Origin: Negativicutes bacterium
Lineage (GTDB): Bacteria > Bacillota_C > Negativicutes > Sporomusales_B > JARLHX01
Assembly: GCA_031292015.1 (NCBI GenBank)
Contig: JARLHY010000012.1
Location: forward strand, 1 to 63,636
DNA: 63,636 nucleotides
Direction of reading: 5' to 3'
Below the pieces are notes generated by a model. The model did no database searches, was not told the origin of the DNA, and saw only the letters and a program-made list of their open reading frames with translations. Numbering within the stretch: position 1 is the stretch's first letter; every line of letters begins with the position of its first letter. A program made the translations under genes and the position numbers. Positions 16,241 through 25,771 of the stretch are shown one piece after another.

Positions 16241-17435
16241 ACAGGCGGCTGAAGAACGCAGCTTCATATCCGGCAACGAGGCCGTCGCTTACGGCGTGAG
16301 GCTCTGCCGGCCCCAGGTCATCGCCGCGTATCCGATCACGCCGCAGACCACGGCGGTGGAGAAACTGGCCGAGTTCATCGAACGGTGCGAAATGGACTGC
16401 GAATATGTCAATGTGGAGAGCGAACACAGCGCCATGGCGGCGGCGATGGGGGCGGCGATGATGGGCTGCCGGACCTTCACGGCGTCCTCCTCCCAAGGGC
16501 TGTTATATATGTGCGAGATGCTGCACTATGTCAGCGGCAGCCGGTTCCCGATCGTGATGATGAACGCCAACCGGACGGTGGCGGCGCCGTGGAATATCTT
16601 CGGCGACCACCGCGATTCGATGTCGATGCGGGACGCCGGCTGGATGCAGCTGTATGTCGAGAACTCCCAGGAGGCGCTGGATATGATCATCCAGGCCTAT
16701 AAGCTGGCCGAGCACAGCCGGGTACAGACACCGGTGATGGTCTGCCTGGACGGATTTGTTCTGACCCATACCTATGAAGTCGTCAGCATTCCGGCGCAAG
16801 ACGCGGTAGACGCGTTTTTGCCGCCCTACACCCCGTCAAAGAACATTTTGGATCTTGATGACCCGAAAAGCCTGTGTATCTCGGTGTCGCCGGAATGGCA
16901 GACCGAATTTCGCTTCGCCCAGTATGAGGCGATGGAGGAGGCGAAAAGACTTATTCCGGTCATTGACCGCGAATTCGCCGCAGCATTCGGCCGGAGCCAC
17001 GGCGGCCTGATCGAGGAATACCGCTGTGAGGACGCCGAGTATGTCCTTGTGGCGATGGGCAGCGTGGCAGGAACGGCGCGGCTGGTGGTGGACAGTCTGC
17101 GGGACGAGGGACTGAAAGTCGGGTTGGTGAAGATCCGCTTTTTCCGACCGTTTCCCAAAGAAGAACTAGCGGCCCTGGCCGAACGGGTCAAAGGAGTGGG
17201 CGTGATCGACCGCGAGGTATCCTTCGGCTATGAGGGAGCGCTGTACACCGAAGTCAAAGCGGCCCTGGCCGGCGGATCCGGCGCGCCGAAGACCGTCAAT
17301 TTTATCGCCGGTCTGTCGGGCCGGGACATCACCAAGGAAAATATCGCGGCGATGTACCGCAAAGTGATGGCCAAGAGCGAAGGCCAGGAGGAAAAGGAAG
17401 TACAATTTGTGGCATTGAGGTGGGAACAGTGGTAA
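16233..17435 (+). CDS. porA: Pyruvate-type 2-oxoacid:ferredoxin oxidoreductase, alpha subunit
   Basis: This 400-residue subunit has the family features SGNEAVAYGVRLCRPQVIAA, YPITPQT, and NRTVAAPWNIFGDHRDSM then RDAGWMQLYVE. The last stretch is the form seen in pyruvate-using PorA. With PorB it builds the thiamine-diphosphate active site. In acetogenic or fermenting anaerobes it can run as pyruvate synthase or pyruvate oxidase. The operon context, with acetyl-CoA-producing enzymes downstream, suits joining acetyl-CoA to pyruvate or disposing of ferredoxin electrons. Confidence 0.92.
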   Translation: MSRQAAEERSFISGNEAVAYGVRLCRPQVIAAYPITPQTTAVEKLAEFIERCEMDCEYVNVESEHSAMAAAMGAAMMGCRTFTASSSQGLLYMCEMLHYVSGSRFPIVMMNANRTVAAPWNIFGDHRDSMSMRDAGWMQLYVENSQEALDMIIQAYKLAEHSRVQTPVMVCLDGFVLTHTYEVVSIPAQDAVDAFLPPYTPSKNILDLDDPKSLCISVSPEWQTEFRFAQYEAMEEAKRLIPVIDREFAAAFGRSHGGLIEEYRCEDAEYVLVAMGSVAGTARLVVDSLRDEGLKVGLVKIRFFRPFPKEELAALAERVKGVGVIDREVSFGYEGALYTEVKAALAGGSGAPKTVNFIAGLSGRDITKENIAAMYRKVMAKSEGQEEKEVQFVALRWEQW

Positions 17436-18325
17436 CGACGCGCGATTTACCTGAACAGGAACTGCTTTACGGCCACAAGGCCTGCCCGGGGTGCGCCGCC
17501 GGCATCGTTGCCCGGATGATCTTAAAGGTAACCGGCGAGCGGACCTTTTTGGCCTATCCGGCCAGCTGCCTGTCCACCGTGACCAGCATTTATCCGCAGA
17601 TGGCGTTTTCGGTGCCTTCGTTCACGGCGCCTTTTCCGGCTACGGGGGCGGTGCTTTCCGGCATGGCGGCGGCGGTCAAGGCCAAAAAACTGCAGGATGT
17701 CACGGTGCTGGGGATTGCCGGCGACGGCGGAACGGCGGACATTGGCCTGCAGGCCCTGTCCGGGGCAGTGGAACGAGGCCACAAGATACTCTATGTCTGC
17801 TACGACAACGAAGCATATATGAATACAGGCATCCAGCGCAGCAGCCTGACGCCTTTCGGCGCTTCCACCACCACCTCGCCGGCGGTGGGCTGTGCCGGCT
17901 CGGTGGGGGAGAAGAAATTCAAGAAAAACTTGTTTGAGATCATGATGGCCCACCGGATACCCTATTGTGCCACCGCCAGTCCATCCTATCTGCCGGATTT
18001 ACTCAGCAAGGTGGAAAAGGCGAAGAATACCGACGGGCCGTCCTTCCTGCACATTCTGGCGCCCTGCCCGACCGGCTGGGGCTTCGCCTCCGACCTGACG
18101 CTGGAGGTCGGTCGGCTGGCAGTGGAAACAGGGATGTGGTTTCTGGCCGAATACGAAAACGGCAAGGCCAGGCTGAACCATGTGCCGAAGCAGTTCAAAC
18201 CGGTTCAGGCCTATCTGGGAGGGCAGAAACGCTTCAAGCACCTGACAGAGCAGGAATGGGCGGTGATCGAGGCCCAACGCGACCGGGAATGGGCTGAAAT
18301 GAAAGAAAAATGGACGAAGGCTTAA
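17429..18325 (+). CDS. porB: Pyruvate-type 2-oxoacid:ferredoxin oxidoreductase, beta subunit
   Basis: The preferred start is GTG 17429, five bases after GAGGTGG; GTG 17420 is the alternative. The 298-residue product has the early cysteines of the beta iron-sulfur cluster (HKACPGCAAG), the thiamine-diphosphate motif GDGGTADIGLQ followed by YDNEAYMNTG, and the family's TPFGASTTTSPAVG. It overlaps the end of porA by seven bases. It is the catalytic subunit of the four-gene complex starting at 15382. Confidence 0.93.
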   Translation: MVTTRDLPEQELLYGHKACPGCAAGIVARMILKVTGERTFLAYPASCLSTVTSIYPQMAFSVPSFTAPFPATGAVLSGMAAAVKAKKLQDVTVLGIAGDGGTADIGLQALSGAVERGHKILYVCYDNEAYMNTGIQRSSLTPFGASTTTSPAVGCAGSVGEKKFKKNLFEIMMAHRIPYCATASPSYLPDLLSKVEKAKNTDGPSFLHILAPCPTGWGFASDLTLEVGRLAVETGMWFLAEYENGKARLNHVPKQFKPVQAYLGGQKRFKHLTEQEWAVIEAQRDREWAEMKEKWTKA

Positions 18326-18355
18326 AAAGAAAACGTTAGGGGGAGGAAACCTATT

Positions 18356-19792
18356 ATGATGAACAAGCAGCAGTATCTGGAAAGCCTGCGCAAACTGAAA
18401 CCCGTCATCTTCTGCAACGGCAGGAAGATCACCAGTGTGGCTGATGACCCGATGACCCGGCCGCATGTCAATTCCGCGGCGATGACCTATGAACTGGCAT
18501 TTGACCCCCAGTATCAGGACCTGATTGTCACCACTTCCAGCCTGACCGGCAAGAAAATCAACCGGTTCACTCATCTGCACCAGAGTACCGACGATCTTGT
18601 GAAAAAGGTAAAAATGCTCAGGATGATCGCCCAGTTGACCGGGACCTGCTTCCAGCGCTGCGTGGGTTTCGATGCCATGAACGCCACCTTCATCGTCACC
18701 CACAAGATTGACAAGGCCTGCGGCACCAACTATCACCAGCGGTTCATTGAGTATTTGAAGCATGTCCAGGAGAACGACCTGATGGTGGCAGGCTCAATGA
18801 CCGACGTTAAGGGCGACAGGAGCAAGAAGCCCGGCCAACAGGCCGACCCGGACCTTTTTGTCCATATCGTCGAAAAAAGAGACGACGGTATCGTGGTCCG
18901 CGGGGCCAAGGCCCACCAGACCGGCATGGTCAACTCTCATGAAATGCTGATTCTGCCGACCACCAACCTCGGTCCGGAGGACGCCGCCTACGCCGTGGCG
19001 TGTGCCATACCGGTGGACGCTCCGGGCGTGGTCCATATTTTCGGCCGCCAGACCAACGACGACAGGCGCCTGCAGGGCGATATCGACACAGGCAACTCCG
19101 AGTACGCCATCGTCGGCGGGGAAACCCTCACCATCCTGGAGGATGTTTTTGTGCCCTGGGACAAGGTGTTCATGTGCGGCGAGTACCAGTTCGCCCAGGA
19201 ATATGTCGAGACTTTCGCCTCCTACCATCGCCAGAATTACGGCGGCTGCAAGGTGGGCGTGGCTGACGTCATCATCGGGGCGACGGCGTCGATGGCCGAA
19301 TACAACGGGATTCCGGGTGCTTCCCACATCAAGGATAAACTGATTGAAATGATTCACTTGGCGGAGACGATGTACAACTGCTCCATCGCCTGCTCGGCCG
19401 AGGGTCACAAAACCGAGGCCGGCAATTACTATGTCGACACGCTGCTGGCGAATACGGTCAAACTCAACTGCACCCGGACGATGTATGAAATATCACGGCT
19501 GGCCCATGATATCGCAGGCGGCTTTATCGCCACACTGCCGTATGAGGCCGACCTCAAGGCGCCGGAAACCCGGGCCTATATCGAAAAATATTTTGCGGCC
19601 AATCCGAAAATATCCACCGAGAACCGGATCCGGATGGCGCGTCTGCTGGAGAACATGACCGGCGGAACGGCGCTGGCGGAGTCGATGCATGGCGCGGGAT
19701 CGCCTCAGGCGATGCGGGTAATGCTGCTGCGGGAAACCAATATGGAGCACAAGAAGAAACTGGCCAGACGACTGGCGAAGATTAGCGAGTAG
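18356..19792 (+). CDS. abfD: 4-hydroxybutyryl-CoA dehydratase / vinylacetyl-CoA isomerase
   Basis: The 478-residue flavin and iron-sulfur enzyme turns 4-hydroxybutyryl-CoA into crotonyl-CoA by a ketyl-radical mechanism. All four cluster ligands known in Clostridium aminobutyricum AbfD (C99, C103, H292, C299) are present here one residue earlier: C98 and C102 in TCFQRCVG, H291 and C298 in YHRQNYGGCK. The motifs KAHQTG and ESMHGAGSPQA also match. This separates it from 4-hydroxyphenylacetate hydroxylases of the same fold. ATG 18356 follows GGGGGAGGAAA. It lies 30 bp after porB and before thiolase, dehydrogenase and crotonase genes. No CoA-transferase gene adjoins it; an AbfT-like one lies 34 kb away at 52631. 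Confidence 0.93.
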   Translation: MMNKQQYLESLRKLKPVIFCNGRKITSVADDPMTRPHVNSAAMTYELAFDPQYQDLIVTTSSLTGKKINRFTHLHQSTDDLVKKVKMLRMIAQLTGTCFQRCVGFDAMNATFIVTHKIDKACGTNYHQRFIEYLKHVQENDLMVAGSMTDVKGDRSKKPGQQADPDLFVHIVEKRDDGIVVRGAKAHQTGMVNSHEMLILPTTNLGPEDAAYAVACAIPVDAPGVVHIFGRQTNDDRRLQGDIDTGNSEYAIVGGETLTILEDVFVPWDKVFMCGEYQFAQEYVETFASYHRQNYGGCKVGVADVIIGATASMAEYNGIPGASHIKDKLIEMIHLAETMYNCSIACSAEGHKTEAGNYYVDTLLANTVKLNCTRTMYEISRLAHDIAGGFIATLPYEADLKAPETRAYIEKYFAANPKISTENRIRMARLLENMTGGTALAESMHGAGSPQAMRVMLLRETNMEHKKKLARRLAKISE

Positions 19793-19805
19793 AGGAGGAA
19801 CCGGG

Positions 19806-20993
19806 ATGAATATTCGGGAAGCAGTGGTAGTGAGCGGCGCGAGGACGGCAACCGGAGGATTTGGTGGCGCGCTGAGCTCGATCGACGCCCCTCAGCTTGG
19901 GGCTGTGGTTATCAAGGAAGCCCTGTTGCGGGCCGGGATCGAGGGAAACCTGGTGGATGAGGTCATTATCGGGACTCATTTCCAGGCCGGCATCAAGGCC
20001 AATTCGGCCCGGCAGGCGGCCGTTTATGCCGGCCTACCGGTGGAAATCCCGGCCTGGACACCCAACAAGAACTGCGGCACAGGGCTGAAGGCCGTCAACC
20101 TGGCGGCGCAGATGGTCATGCTCGGTGAGGCCGACGTGATGGTGGCCGGCGGCTGCGAGACGATGAGCGCCATCCCTTATCTGATCCACAAACACCGGTT
20201 TGGGGCCAGGATGGGCAACGAACAGCTGCTGGATTCGATGATGTACGACGGCTTGATCGATCCGTTCATGAATTACCATATGGGGATAACGGCAGAGAAT
20301 GTCGCCGCCAAATTCGGCATCAGCCGCGAGATGCAGGACGAATTCGCCTATATGAGCCATAAAAAAGCGGCCGATGCCCGGCGGGCGGGACGGTTTGACC
20401 AGGAGCTCACGCCGGTGGCGGTCAAACAGCGGAAAGAAACCATCCTTGTCAAAGAAGACGAGACCATCCGGGAAGATCTGACGTTGGACCAGCTGAAAAA
20501 AATGCGGCCAGCCTTTAAAGAGGGCGGTACGGTCACTGCCGGCAACGCCTCAGGCATCAACGACGGAGCCGCGGCGGTGGTCATCATGTCCGCTGATAAG
20601 GCCAAAGAACTTGGCAAGAAGCCGCTGGCGGTCTTCCGGGGCTTCGCTGCCGCGGGGGTTGACCCGTCGATCATGGGCTACGGGCCGGTGCCGGCGGTTC
20701 AGAAGCTGCTGGCCAAGGCCGGGCTGAAAAAGGAAGACATTGATCTTTGGGAACTGAATGAAGCGTTTGCCGCCCAGGCTGCTGCCTGTGTTCAGGAACT
20801 GGGGCTCGATTCCGCCAGGGTCAATGTGAACGGCGGCGCTGTCGCCCTGGGGCATCCGGTAGGCTGTACCGGGGCACGTCTCTTGGTGACGCTGACGCAC
20901 GAGATGGCTCGCCGGCAGGCTCGCTACGGCGTCATCAGCCTGTGCATCGGCGGTGGTCAGGGTATCGCGACCCTTATCGAAAGGTGTCAGTAA
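19806..20993 (+). CDS. Acetyl-CoA C-acetyltransferase (thiolase)
   Basis: The 395-residue enzyme cleaves acetoacetyl-CoA with CoA to two acetyl-CoA, or runs in reverse. Nucleophile Cys90 is in [10 protein letters not shown]; the second-half motifs [23 protein letters not shown] and CIGGGQG carry the catalytic His and Cys. Length and spacing match biosynthetic-type thiolases. It follows abfD by 13 bp with GAGGAGGAA upstream of ATG. A second thiolase (48424) is the more divergent FadA-like copy in the accessory block. Confidence 0.93.
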   Translation: MNIREAVVVSGARTATGGFGGALSSIDAPQLGAVVIKEALLRAGIEGNLVDEVIIGTHFQAGIKANSARQAAVYAGLPVEIPAWTPNKNCGTGLKAVNLAAQMVMLGEADVMVAGGCETMSAIPYLIHKHRFGARMGNEQLLDSMMYDGLIDPFMNYHMGITAENVAAKFGISREMQDEFAYMSHKKAADARRAGRFDQELTPVAVKQRKETILVKEDETIREDLTLDQLKKMRPAFKEGGTVTAGNASGINDGAAAVVIMSADKAKELGKKPLAVFRGFAAAGVDPSIMGYGPVPAVQKLLAKAGLKKEDIDLWELNEAFAAQAAACVQELGLDSARVNVNGGAVALGHPVGCTGARLLVTLTHEMARRQARYGVISLCIGGGQGIATLIERCQ

Positions 20994-21021
20994 TTACGGC
21001 TTGATGAATGGAGGGAAAAGC

Positions 21022-21870
21022 GTGACTGTCAACACGATGTTCATGGTGGGAGCAGGCCAGATGGGAACGGGAATTGCCCAGGTGGCGCTGCAGAGCGGAT
21101 ACAGCGTGAAGATGTACGATGTCGCCGATGCGTATTTGGCTAAAGCTAAAAAACGCCTTGAAGACGGTTTTCAAAAGAGTGTGGACAAGAACCGCATGAG
21201 TGCAGCGGAGAAAGAGACATGCCTGGCCCGCCTGAGTATGACCAGAGCCCTGGAAGATGCGGCAGCCGCCGACCTTGTCATCGAGGCAGTGGTGGAGGAC
21301 AGCGCCACGAAACGCGAGATTTTCGCCAAGCTGGATGCGCTGTGCGGGGCGAATACGATTTTCGCCAGCAACACTTCTTCGATTTCAATCACCGAGCTGG
21401 CATCAAGCACCAAGCGGATGGACCGGTTTATCGGCATGCATTTCTTCAACCCGGTCCCGGTCATGAAGTTGCTGGAAATCACCAGAGGAATCGCGACCAC
21501 CGACGAAACGCTCAAAATCGCCAAAGAAGTCGGCGAGAAAATGGGCAAGGTCTGTGTGGTGTCAAAAGACAGCCCGGGCTTCATCGTCAACCGGCTGTTG
21601 GATCCGATGCTGAATGAGGCGATTTACCTTCTGGATGAGGGGGTCGCCAGCGTCGAGGATATCGACAATGGCATGGTTAACGGCTGTAATCACCCGATGG
21701 GGCCGCTGGCGCTGACCGATCTTATCGGGCTGGATGTCGTGCTGGCGGTGATGGAGGTGCTGCACCGGGAATACGGGGATTCGAAGTACCGGCCGGCGCC
21801 GCTGCTGCGGAAGATGGTCAGGGCCGGGTATCTCGGACGTAAAAGCGGCAGAGGCTTTTATCAATATTGA
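21022..21870 (+). CDS. hbd: 3-hydroxybutyryl-CoA dehydrogenase
   Basis: GTG 21022 is six bases after GGAGGG and gives 282 residues, exactly the usual Hbd length; longer upstream frames run into the thiolase gene. The NAD site MVGAGQMGTGIAQ is at the N-terminus. The catalytic His region reads FIGMHFFNPVPVMKLLEI, and the C-terminal domain ends in LGRKSGRGFYQY. It oxidises 3-hydroxybutyryl-CoA to acetoacetyl-CoA, or reduces it in butyrate formation. It sits between the thiolase and crotonase genes. Confidence 0.93.
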   Translation: MTVNTMFMVGAGQMGTGIAQVALQSGYSVKMYDVADAYLAKAKKRLEDGFQKSVDKNRMSAAEKETCLARLSMTRALEDAAAADLVIEAVVEDSATKREIFAKLDALCGANTIFASNTSSISITELASSTKRMDRFIGMHFFNPVPVMKLLEITRGIATTDETLKIAKEVGEKMGKVCVVSKDSPGFIVNRLLDPMLNEAIYLLDEGVASVEDIDNGMVNGCNHPMGPLALTDLIGLDVVLAVMEVLHREYGDSKYRPAPLLRKMVRAGYLGRKSGRGFYQY

Positions 21871-21885
21871 AGCGGAGGGATTAAC

Positions 21886-22668
21886 ATGGCAGGAGAGAAC
21901 GTAATCCTGGAAAAAGAGGGCCAAGTAGCGGTGGTAACCATTAACAGGCCCAAGGCTTTGAACGCCCTGAACACCGAGACGCTGAACGAGCTGAGAGCGG
22001 CGGTGCTTGACGCCGAGAGTGATGCGACTGTGAAGGTCATCATCATTACCGGTTCGGGGGAAAAAGCGTTTGTCGCGGGGGCGGATATCGCCCAGATGCG
22101 CGAACTGCCGGTCCTGGAAGGCCGGAGCATGACGCTGCTGGGTCAGGAAGTCTTCACTGTCATCGAGAATCTGAACAAGCCGGTTATTGCCGCGGTGAAC
22201 GGTTTCGCCCTGGGCGGCGGCTGTGAACTGTCCATGGCCTGCGATATCCGGGTCGCTTCGACCAATGCCAAATTCGGTCAGCCTGAGGTCAATCTGGGGA
22301 TCATTCCAGGGTTCGGCGGTACGCAGCGGCTGGCCCGCCTGATCGGCAAAGGCCGCGCCAAGTACTACATATTTACCGGCTATATGATGACCGCCCAGGA
22401 GGCTTTCGACCTCGGTCTTGTCGACAAGGTGGTCGAACCGGGCAGCCTGATGGCAACGTGCAAGGAAATCGCGGCGACGATCATAACCAAGGCGCCGGTG
22501 GCGGTAATGATGGCCAAAAAGGCGATTAACCACGGGCTTGATATGGATCTTGCGTCTGGGATGGCGTACGAGGCCGAGTCTTATACCACCACTTTCGCCA
22601 GCAACGACCGGGTCGAGGGTATGACGGCTTTCCTGGAGAAGCGGGCCGCTAAATTCAGCGGCAAGTAG
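21886..22668 (+). CDS. crt: Short-chain enoyl-CoA hydratase (crotonase)
   Basis: The 260-residue crotonase-fold protein has the oxyanion-hole segments GEKAFVAGADIAQM and NGFALGGGCELSMACD, and the glutamate-containing GQPEVNLGIIPGFGGTQRL of true hydratases. It hydrates crotonyl-CoA to 3-hydroxybutyryl-CoA. ATG 21886 follows GCGGAGGG. With abfD, hbd and the thiolase it completes the route from 4-hydroxybutyryl-CoA to two acetyl-CoA. Confidence 0.93.
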   Translation: MAGENVILEKEGQVAVVTINRPKALNALNTETLNELRAAVLDAESDATVKVIIITGSGEKAFVAGADIAQMRELPVLEGRSMTLLGQEVFTVIENLNKPVIAAVNGFALGGGCELSMACDIRVASTNAKFGQPEVNLGIIPGFGGTQRLARLIGKGRAKYYIFTGYMMTAQEAFDLGLVDKVVEPGSLMATCKEIAATIITKAPVAVMMAKKAINHGLDMDLASGMAYEAESYTTTFASNDRVEGMTAFLEKRAAKFSGK

Positions 22669-22774
22669 GGCCCAGGGAGCAGGACCCGAAGCCCCGGTTT
22701 TCAGGGTGAGGAAACAGGGTTTAACGCTGCGCAGACCTGAGCTGGAGCAGCGATTCGGACAGGGAGGGTATTTT

Positions 22775-23209
22775 GTGAGGAAGTATGTAGGGACCGGTTT
22801 CGGGAAGGTGCTTGTTATCAATCTGGAACGCGGGGAACTGCTGCTGGAGACGATCCGGGACAAGTGCAAGGAAGCGGGAATCAAGGACGCGGTGGTCCTG
22901 GCGGCCATCGGATCGCTGCAAAAGGTGCACTACCACCGGGTCATGGACGTTAAGGAACCGCCGCGGGACGAATTCATCTGGGTGGAGGCGCCCTGCGAAC
23001 TCGGTTCGCTGCAAGGCGTTGTTGCCGATGGGCAGCCTCATTTCCATATCGCTTTCTCCGACCTGGAGAAATCCTACGAGGGTCACCTGGAGGACGGTAC
23101 AGAGGCGCTGTATCTCGTCGAAATTGTCCTGGCTGAAATCACCGGAGTCTGTCTGGAACGGAAGAAGAACGAAAATGGCATTCCTCTGCTGGAACCCAAG
23201 GTGGGGTAG
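22775..23209 (+). CDS. PPC-domain (DUF296) protein
   Basis: GTG 22775 lies six bases after AGGGAGGG; the 144-residue length is standard for free-standing PPC proteins. Recognisable features are GKVLVINLERGE at the start, GSLQKVHYHR, and QPHFHIAFSD, a His cluster at a conserved site. In plants PPC domains accompany AT-hooks; the bacterial single-domain proteins are mostly uncharacterised, and some form metal-binding trimers. It is at the end of the 4-hydroxybutyryl-CoA operon, 106 bp after crt, and may be cotranscribed. Confidence 0.85.
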   Translation: MRKYVGTGFGKVLVINLERGELLLETIRDKCKEAGIKDAVVLAAIGSLQKVHYHRVMDVKEPPRDEFIWVEAPCELGSLQGVVADGQPHFHIAFSDLEKSYEGHLEDGTEALYLVEIVLAEITGVCLERKKNENGIPLLEPKVG

Positions 23210-23243
23210 AGGTCCGGCCAAAGCAGCAATAGGGAACAGGGCC

Positions 23244-23279
23244 GGGAGCGCCAAAACGGGAAGCCGGTTTGGCGCTCCC
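23244..23279. terminator. Perfect 12-bp hairpin at the end of the operon
   Basis: GGGAGCGCCAAA (23244-23255) pairs perfectly with TTTGGCGCTCCC (23268-23279). No T-tract follows, so it may act as a transcript-end stabiliser or a factor-dependent stop. Confidence 0.6.
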
Positions 23280-23495
23280 GCCATTATGGCTTAGGCGGGA
23301 GCCGGTATGAGACAGACGGAGCGAAGCGCTTGGCCGGACCGGCGCGGCAGGCATTACAGCTCGGACTGACTGGCGGATTTGAAAAAATGCCACATGGTGG
23401 CTTATTTATATTGCAATCAAGCGCGCCGGCAGGAGGGAGAACCGCGGCGCGGCTCGAATCATGTGTTATAAATGAGTAGACAGGAGTGAATGAAG

Positions 23496-24236
23496 ATGAG
23501 CGAAAGAAAAGTGGCTCTGATCACCGGCGGCGGTACAGGAACAGGCAGGGCAATAGCTTTGGGCCTGGCTGAAAAGGGACTTGATCTTGTTATCAATTAT
23601 TCGCGTTCGCGGCAGGAAACCGAGGAAACGGCGGAAGCTGTCCGGAAGCTGGGAGTGGCCTGTCTGGTAGTGCAGGCGGACGTGGCTCAGGATGATCAGG
23701 TCCGATCAATGGTGGACAGCACAATCAAAGAGTTCGGCCGGCTGGACTATGTGGTGAACAGCGCCGGCGTCACCGTGTATGTCGACATGGCTGACCTTGA
23801 AGGATTGACGGATGAACACTGGGACAGGATTATCGACGTCAACGTCAAGGGTATATTCCATGTGTGCCGGGCGGCCGCACCTTACCTGAAACAAGCCCAG
23901 GGCAGCATTGTAAATATAACCTCCGTAGCCGGCAACAGCGGCCAAGGAAGTTCCATCGCCTATGCCGTCTCCAAGGCGGCTGCGATTTGCCTTACCAAGT
24001 CGTTGGCCAGGGTTCTGGCTCCGGCCGTGAGAGTCAACAGTGTTGCTCCAGGCATCATTCTCACCAGGTGGGTGGCTGGACGCGAAGACCATGTCGAGCG
24101 GTTCGGCAAGGAAAAAACTCCCCTGGGGCGGGTGTGCTCCGCGGAAGATGTTGCCGATGTCGTGATACCGCTTTTGCTTTCGGCGGGCATGATGACCGGC
24201 CAGACGGTGGTTGTGGACGGCGGGATGACGCTGTAA
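23496..24236 (+). CDS. Short-chain dehydrogenase/reductase (FabG-like)
   Basis: ATG 23496 is nine bases from GGAG and is preferred over ATG 23490, which is only three bases away. The 246-residue protein has the classical SDR features: NAD(P) site TGGGTGTGR near residue 10, NSAGV, and the catalytic triad Ser143, Tyr156 and Lys160 (YAVSK). It probably reduces a keto group or oxidises an alcohol. No fatty-acid synthesis genes are adjacent, so a role as FabG is not supported by context. It is transcribed alone, with hairpins on both sides. Confidence 0.88.
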   Translation: MSERKVALITGGGTGTGRAIALGLAEKGLDLVINYSRSRQETEETAEAVRKLGVACLVVQADVAQDDQVRSMVDSTIKEFGRLDYVVNSAGVTVYVDMADLEGLTDEHWDRIIDVNVKGIFHVCRAAAPYLKQAQGSIVNITSVAGNSGQGSSIAYAVSKAAAICLTKSLARVLAPAVRVNSVAPGIILTRWVAGREDHVERFGKEKTPLGRVCSAEDVADVVIPLLLSAGMMTGQTVVVDGGMTL

Positions 24237-24289
24237 GCTGCACGACGGCTGACCGGGGCCCGGATGGTTCCGACAGGGTAGTGACGCAA

Positions 24290-24323
24290 AGAAGCGCTTA
24301 CCGCGACAGCGGCAAGCGCTTCT
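24290..24323 (+). terminator. Hairpin after the SDR gene
   Basis: AGAAGCGCTT (24290-24299) pairs with AAGCGCTTCT (24314-24323), with CCGC/GCGG pairing inside. Only a weak T-tract follows. Confidence 0.7.
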
Positions 24324-24518
24324 CCTGTTATTGAAAATACGTAAAGATAAGCAATGCGGCGAGAGTGGGAGAAATTGCTGCAATACGGGCGGATGGCGGG
24401 AATAGAGGCAGGATTTGGCAATGGTCACTTTTCCCATCTGTGCTAAAATGGTTACAACCAGAGAACATTTGTATTCGCTGGAGATATCGTACTAACGCGC
24501 TGGAGCAAAAGGTGGAGT

Positions 24519-25694
24519 TTGGCATTGGATAAAATCAAGCAAGCGGTGGCGACCCACCGTGACTATGTCACTGCTATGCGTCGCCATTTCAGGATGCATC
24601 CGGAACTAGGCGGCGAAGAACATGAAACCCAGGCCAGGGTGATGCAGGAACTGACGGCGATGGGGCTGACGCCGCGGGCGGCGGGCGGCACAGGAGTTAT
24701 CGCCGAGATTCAGGGCGCCGCTGCCGGCAAAACCGTGGCCTTGCGGGCGGATATCGACGCCCTGCCCCTGGAGGACGAGATCGACAAATCCTACCGATCC
24801 CGCCGCAGCGGCGTATGCCACGCCTGCGGCCACGACGGCCATACGGCGATGCTGCTGGGAGCGGCCAGGATACTGACAGGTCTGCGGGCTGATTTTTCCG
24901 GCACAGTGAGGCTGCTGTTTCAGCCCAGCGAGGAAAAATTTCCCGGCGGCGCGCAGCCCCTGATCGACGCAGGGGCGCTGGATGGCGCGGCGGCGGTTGT
25001 GGGGGCCCACTTGTGGCAGCCTATCCCGCTGGGACTTATCGGTGTAAACACCGGCCCGGTCATGGCGTCTCCCGACGAATTTACCATCAGGGTGCAGGGC
25101 CGGGGCGGACACGGTTCGATGCCACAGCAGACGGTGGATCCGATCTTGGTGGGGGCGCAACTGGTGCTTTCCCTGCGGACAATCATCGGGGCGAATGTCG
25201 ACGCCCACGACCGCGCCGTGCTCACGGTCGGCTCCTTCAAGTCCGGGGAGGCGTTCAACATTATTCCCGATACGGCTGTAATCAAGGGAACGGTACGGAC
25301 TTTCGACAAAAAAGTACGGGACACGATTTTTGCTCACATCGAGGCGAGTTGCCGCGGGATATGCTCCGCCGCCGGGGCAAGCTGCACCCTTGAGCCGGTG
25401 CTGGGTTATCCGCCGGTGGTTAATAATCAGGGTGTCGCCGCGGTGGTGGCGGCGGCCGGGCGGGAGGTCGTGGGAGCCGACGGCGTCCAGGAATTTAAGC
25501 CCCTGATGGTCGGAGAAGACTTTTCGATTTACCAGCAGACGGTTCCGGGGGTATTTTTCCTTGTCGGTGCGGGCAATCCGGCCAAAGGTCTTCTTCATCC
25601 CCACCATCACCCCAAATTTGACTTCGATGAAGATGCTCTTGGTTACGGCTGTGAGACGATGGTCAGGGCGGCGCTCAAGCTTCTGGCACGCTGA
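24519..25694 (+). CDS. M20-family amidohydrolase (N-acyl/aminoacyl amide hydrolase)
   Basis: The 391-residue metallo-amidohydrolase has the zinc-site motifs HACGHDGHTAM and LFQPSEEKFPGGAQ, the dimerisation-domain segment GRGGHGSMPQQTVDP, and a final HHHPKFDFDEDAL. These enzymes remove acyl groups from amino acids or related amides. Two TTG codons (24519 and 24525) follow AAGGTGGAG and either may start translation. The next genes are a DUF3311 protein and a sodium:solute symporter, so an imported acylated compound could be its substrate; this is inference. Confidence 0.9.
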   Translation: MALDKIKQAVATHRDYVTAMRRHFRMHPELGGEEHETQARVMQELTAMGLTPRAAGGTGVIAEIQGAAAGKTVALRADIDALPLEDEIDKSYRSRRSGVCHACGHDGHTAMLLGAARILTGLRADFSGTVRLLFQPSEEKFPGGAQPLIDAGALDGAAAVVGAHLWQPIPLGLIGVNTGPVMASPDEFTIRVQGRGGHGSMPQQTVDPILVGAQLVLSLRTIIGANVDAHDRAVLTVGSFKSGEAFNIIPDTAVIKGTVRTFDKKVRDTIFAHIEASCRGICSAAGASCTLEPVLGYPPVVNNQGVAAVVAAAGREVVGADGVQEFKPLMVGEDFSIYQQTVPGVFFLVGAGNPAKGLLHPHHHPKFDFDEDALGYGCETMVRAALKLLAR

Positions 25695-25771
25695 TCCGCG
25701 GACTGCAGCTGACGAGCGGCGGGAGACCGGCGATCAAATCCGGGTCATCATTACTAAAGTGAGGTGAAAGC

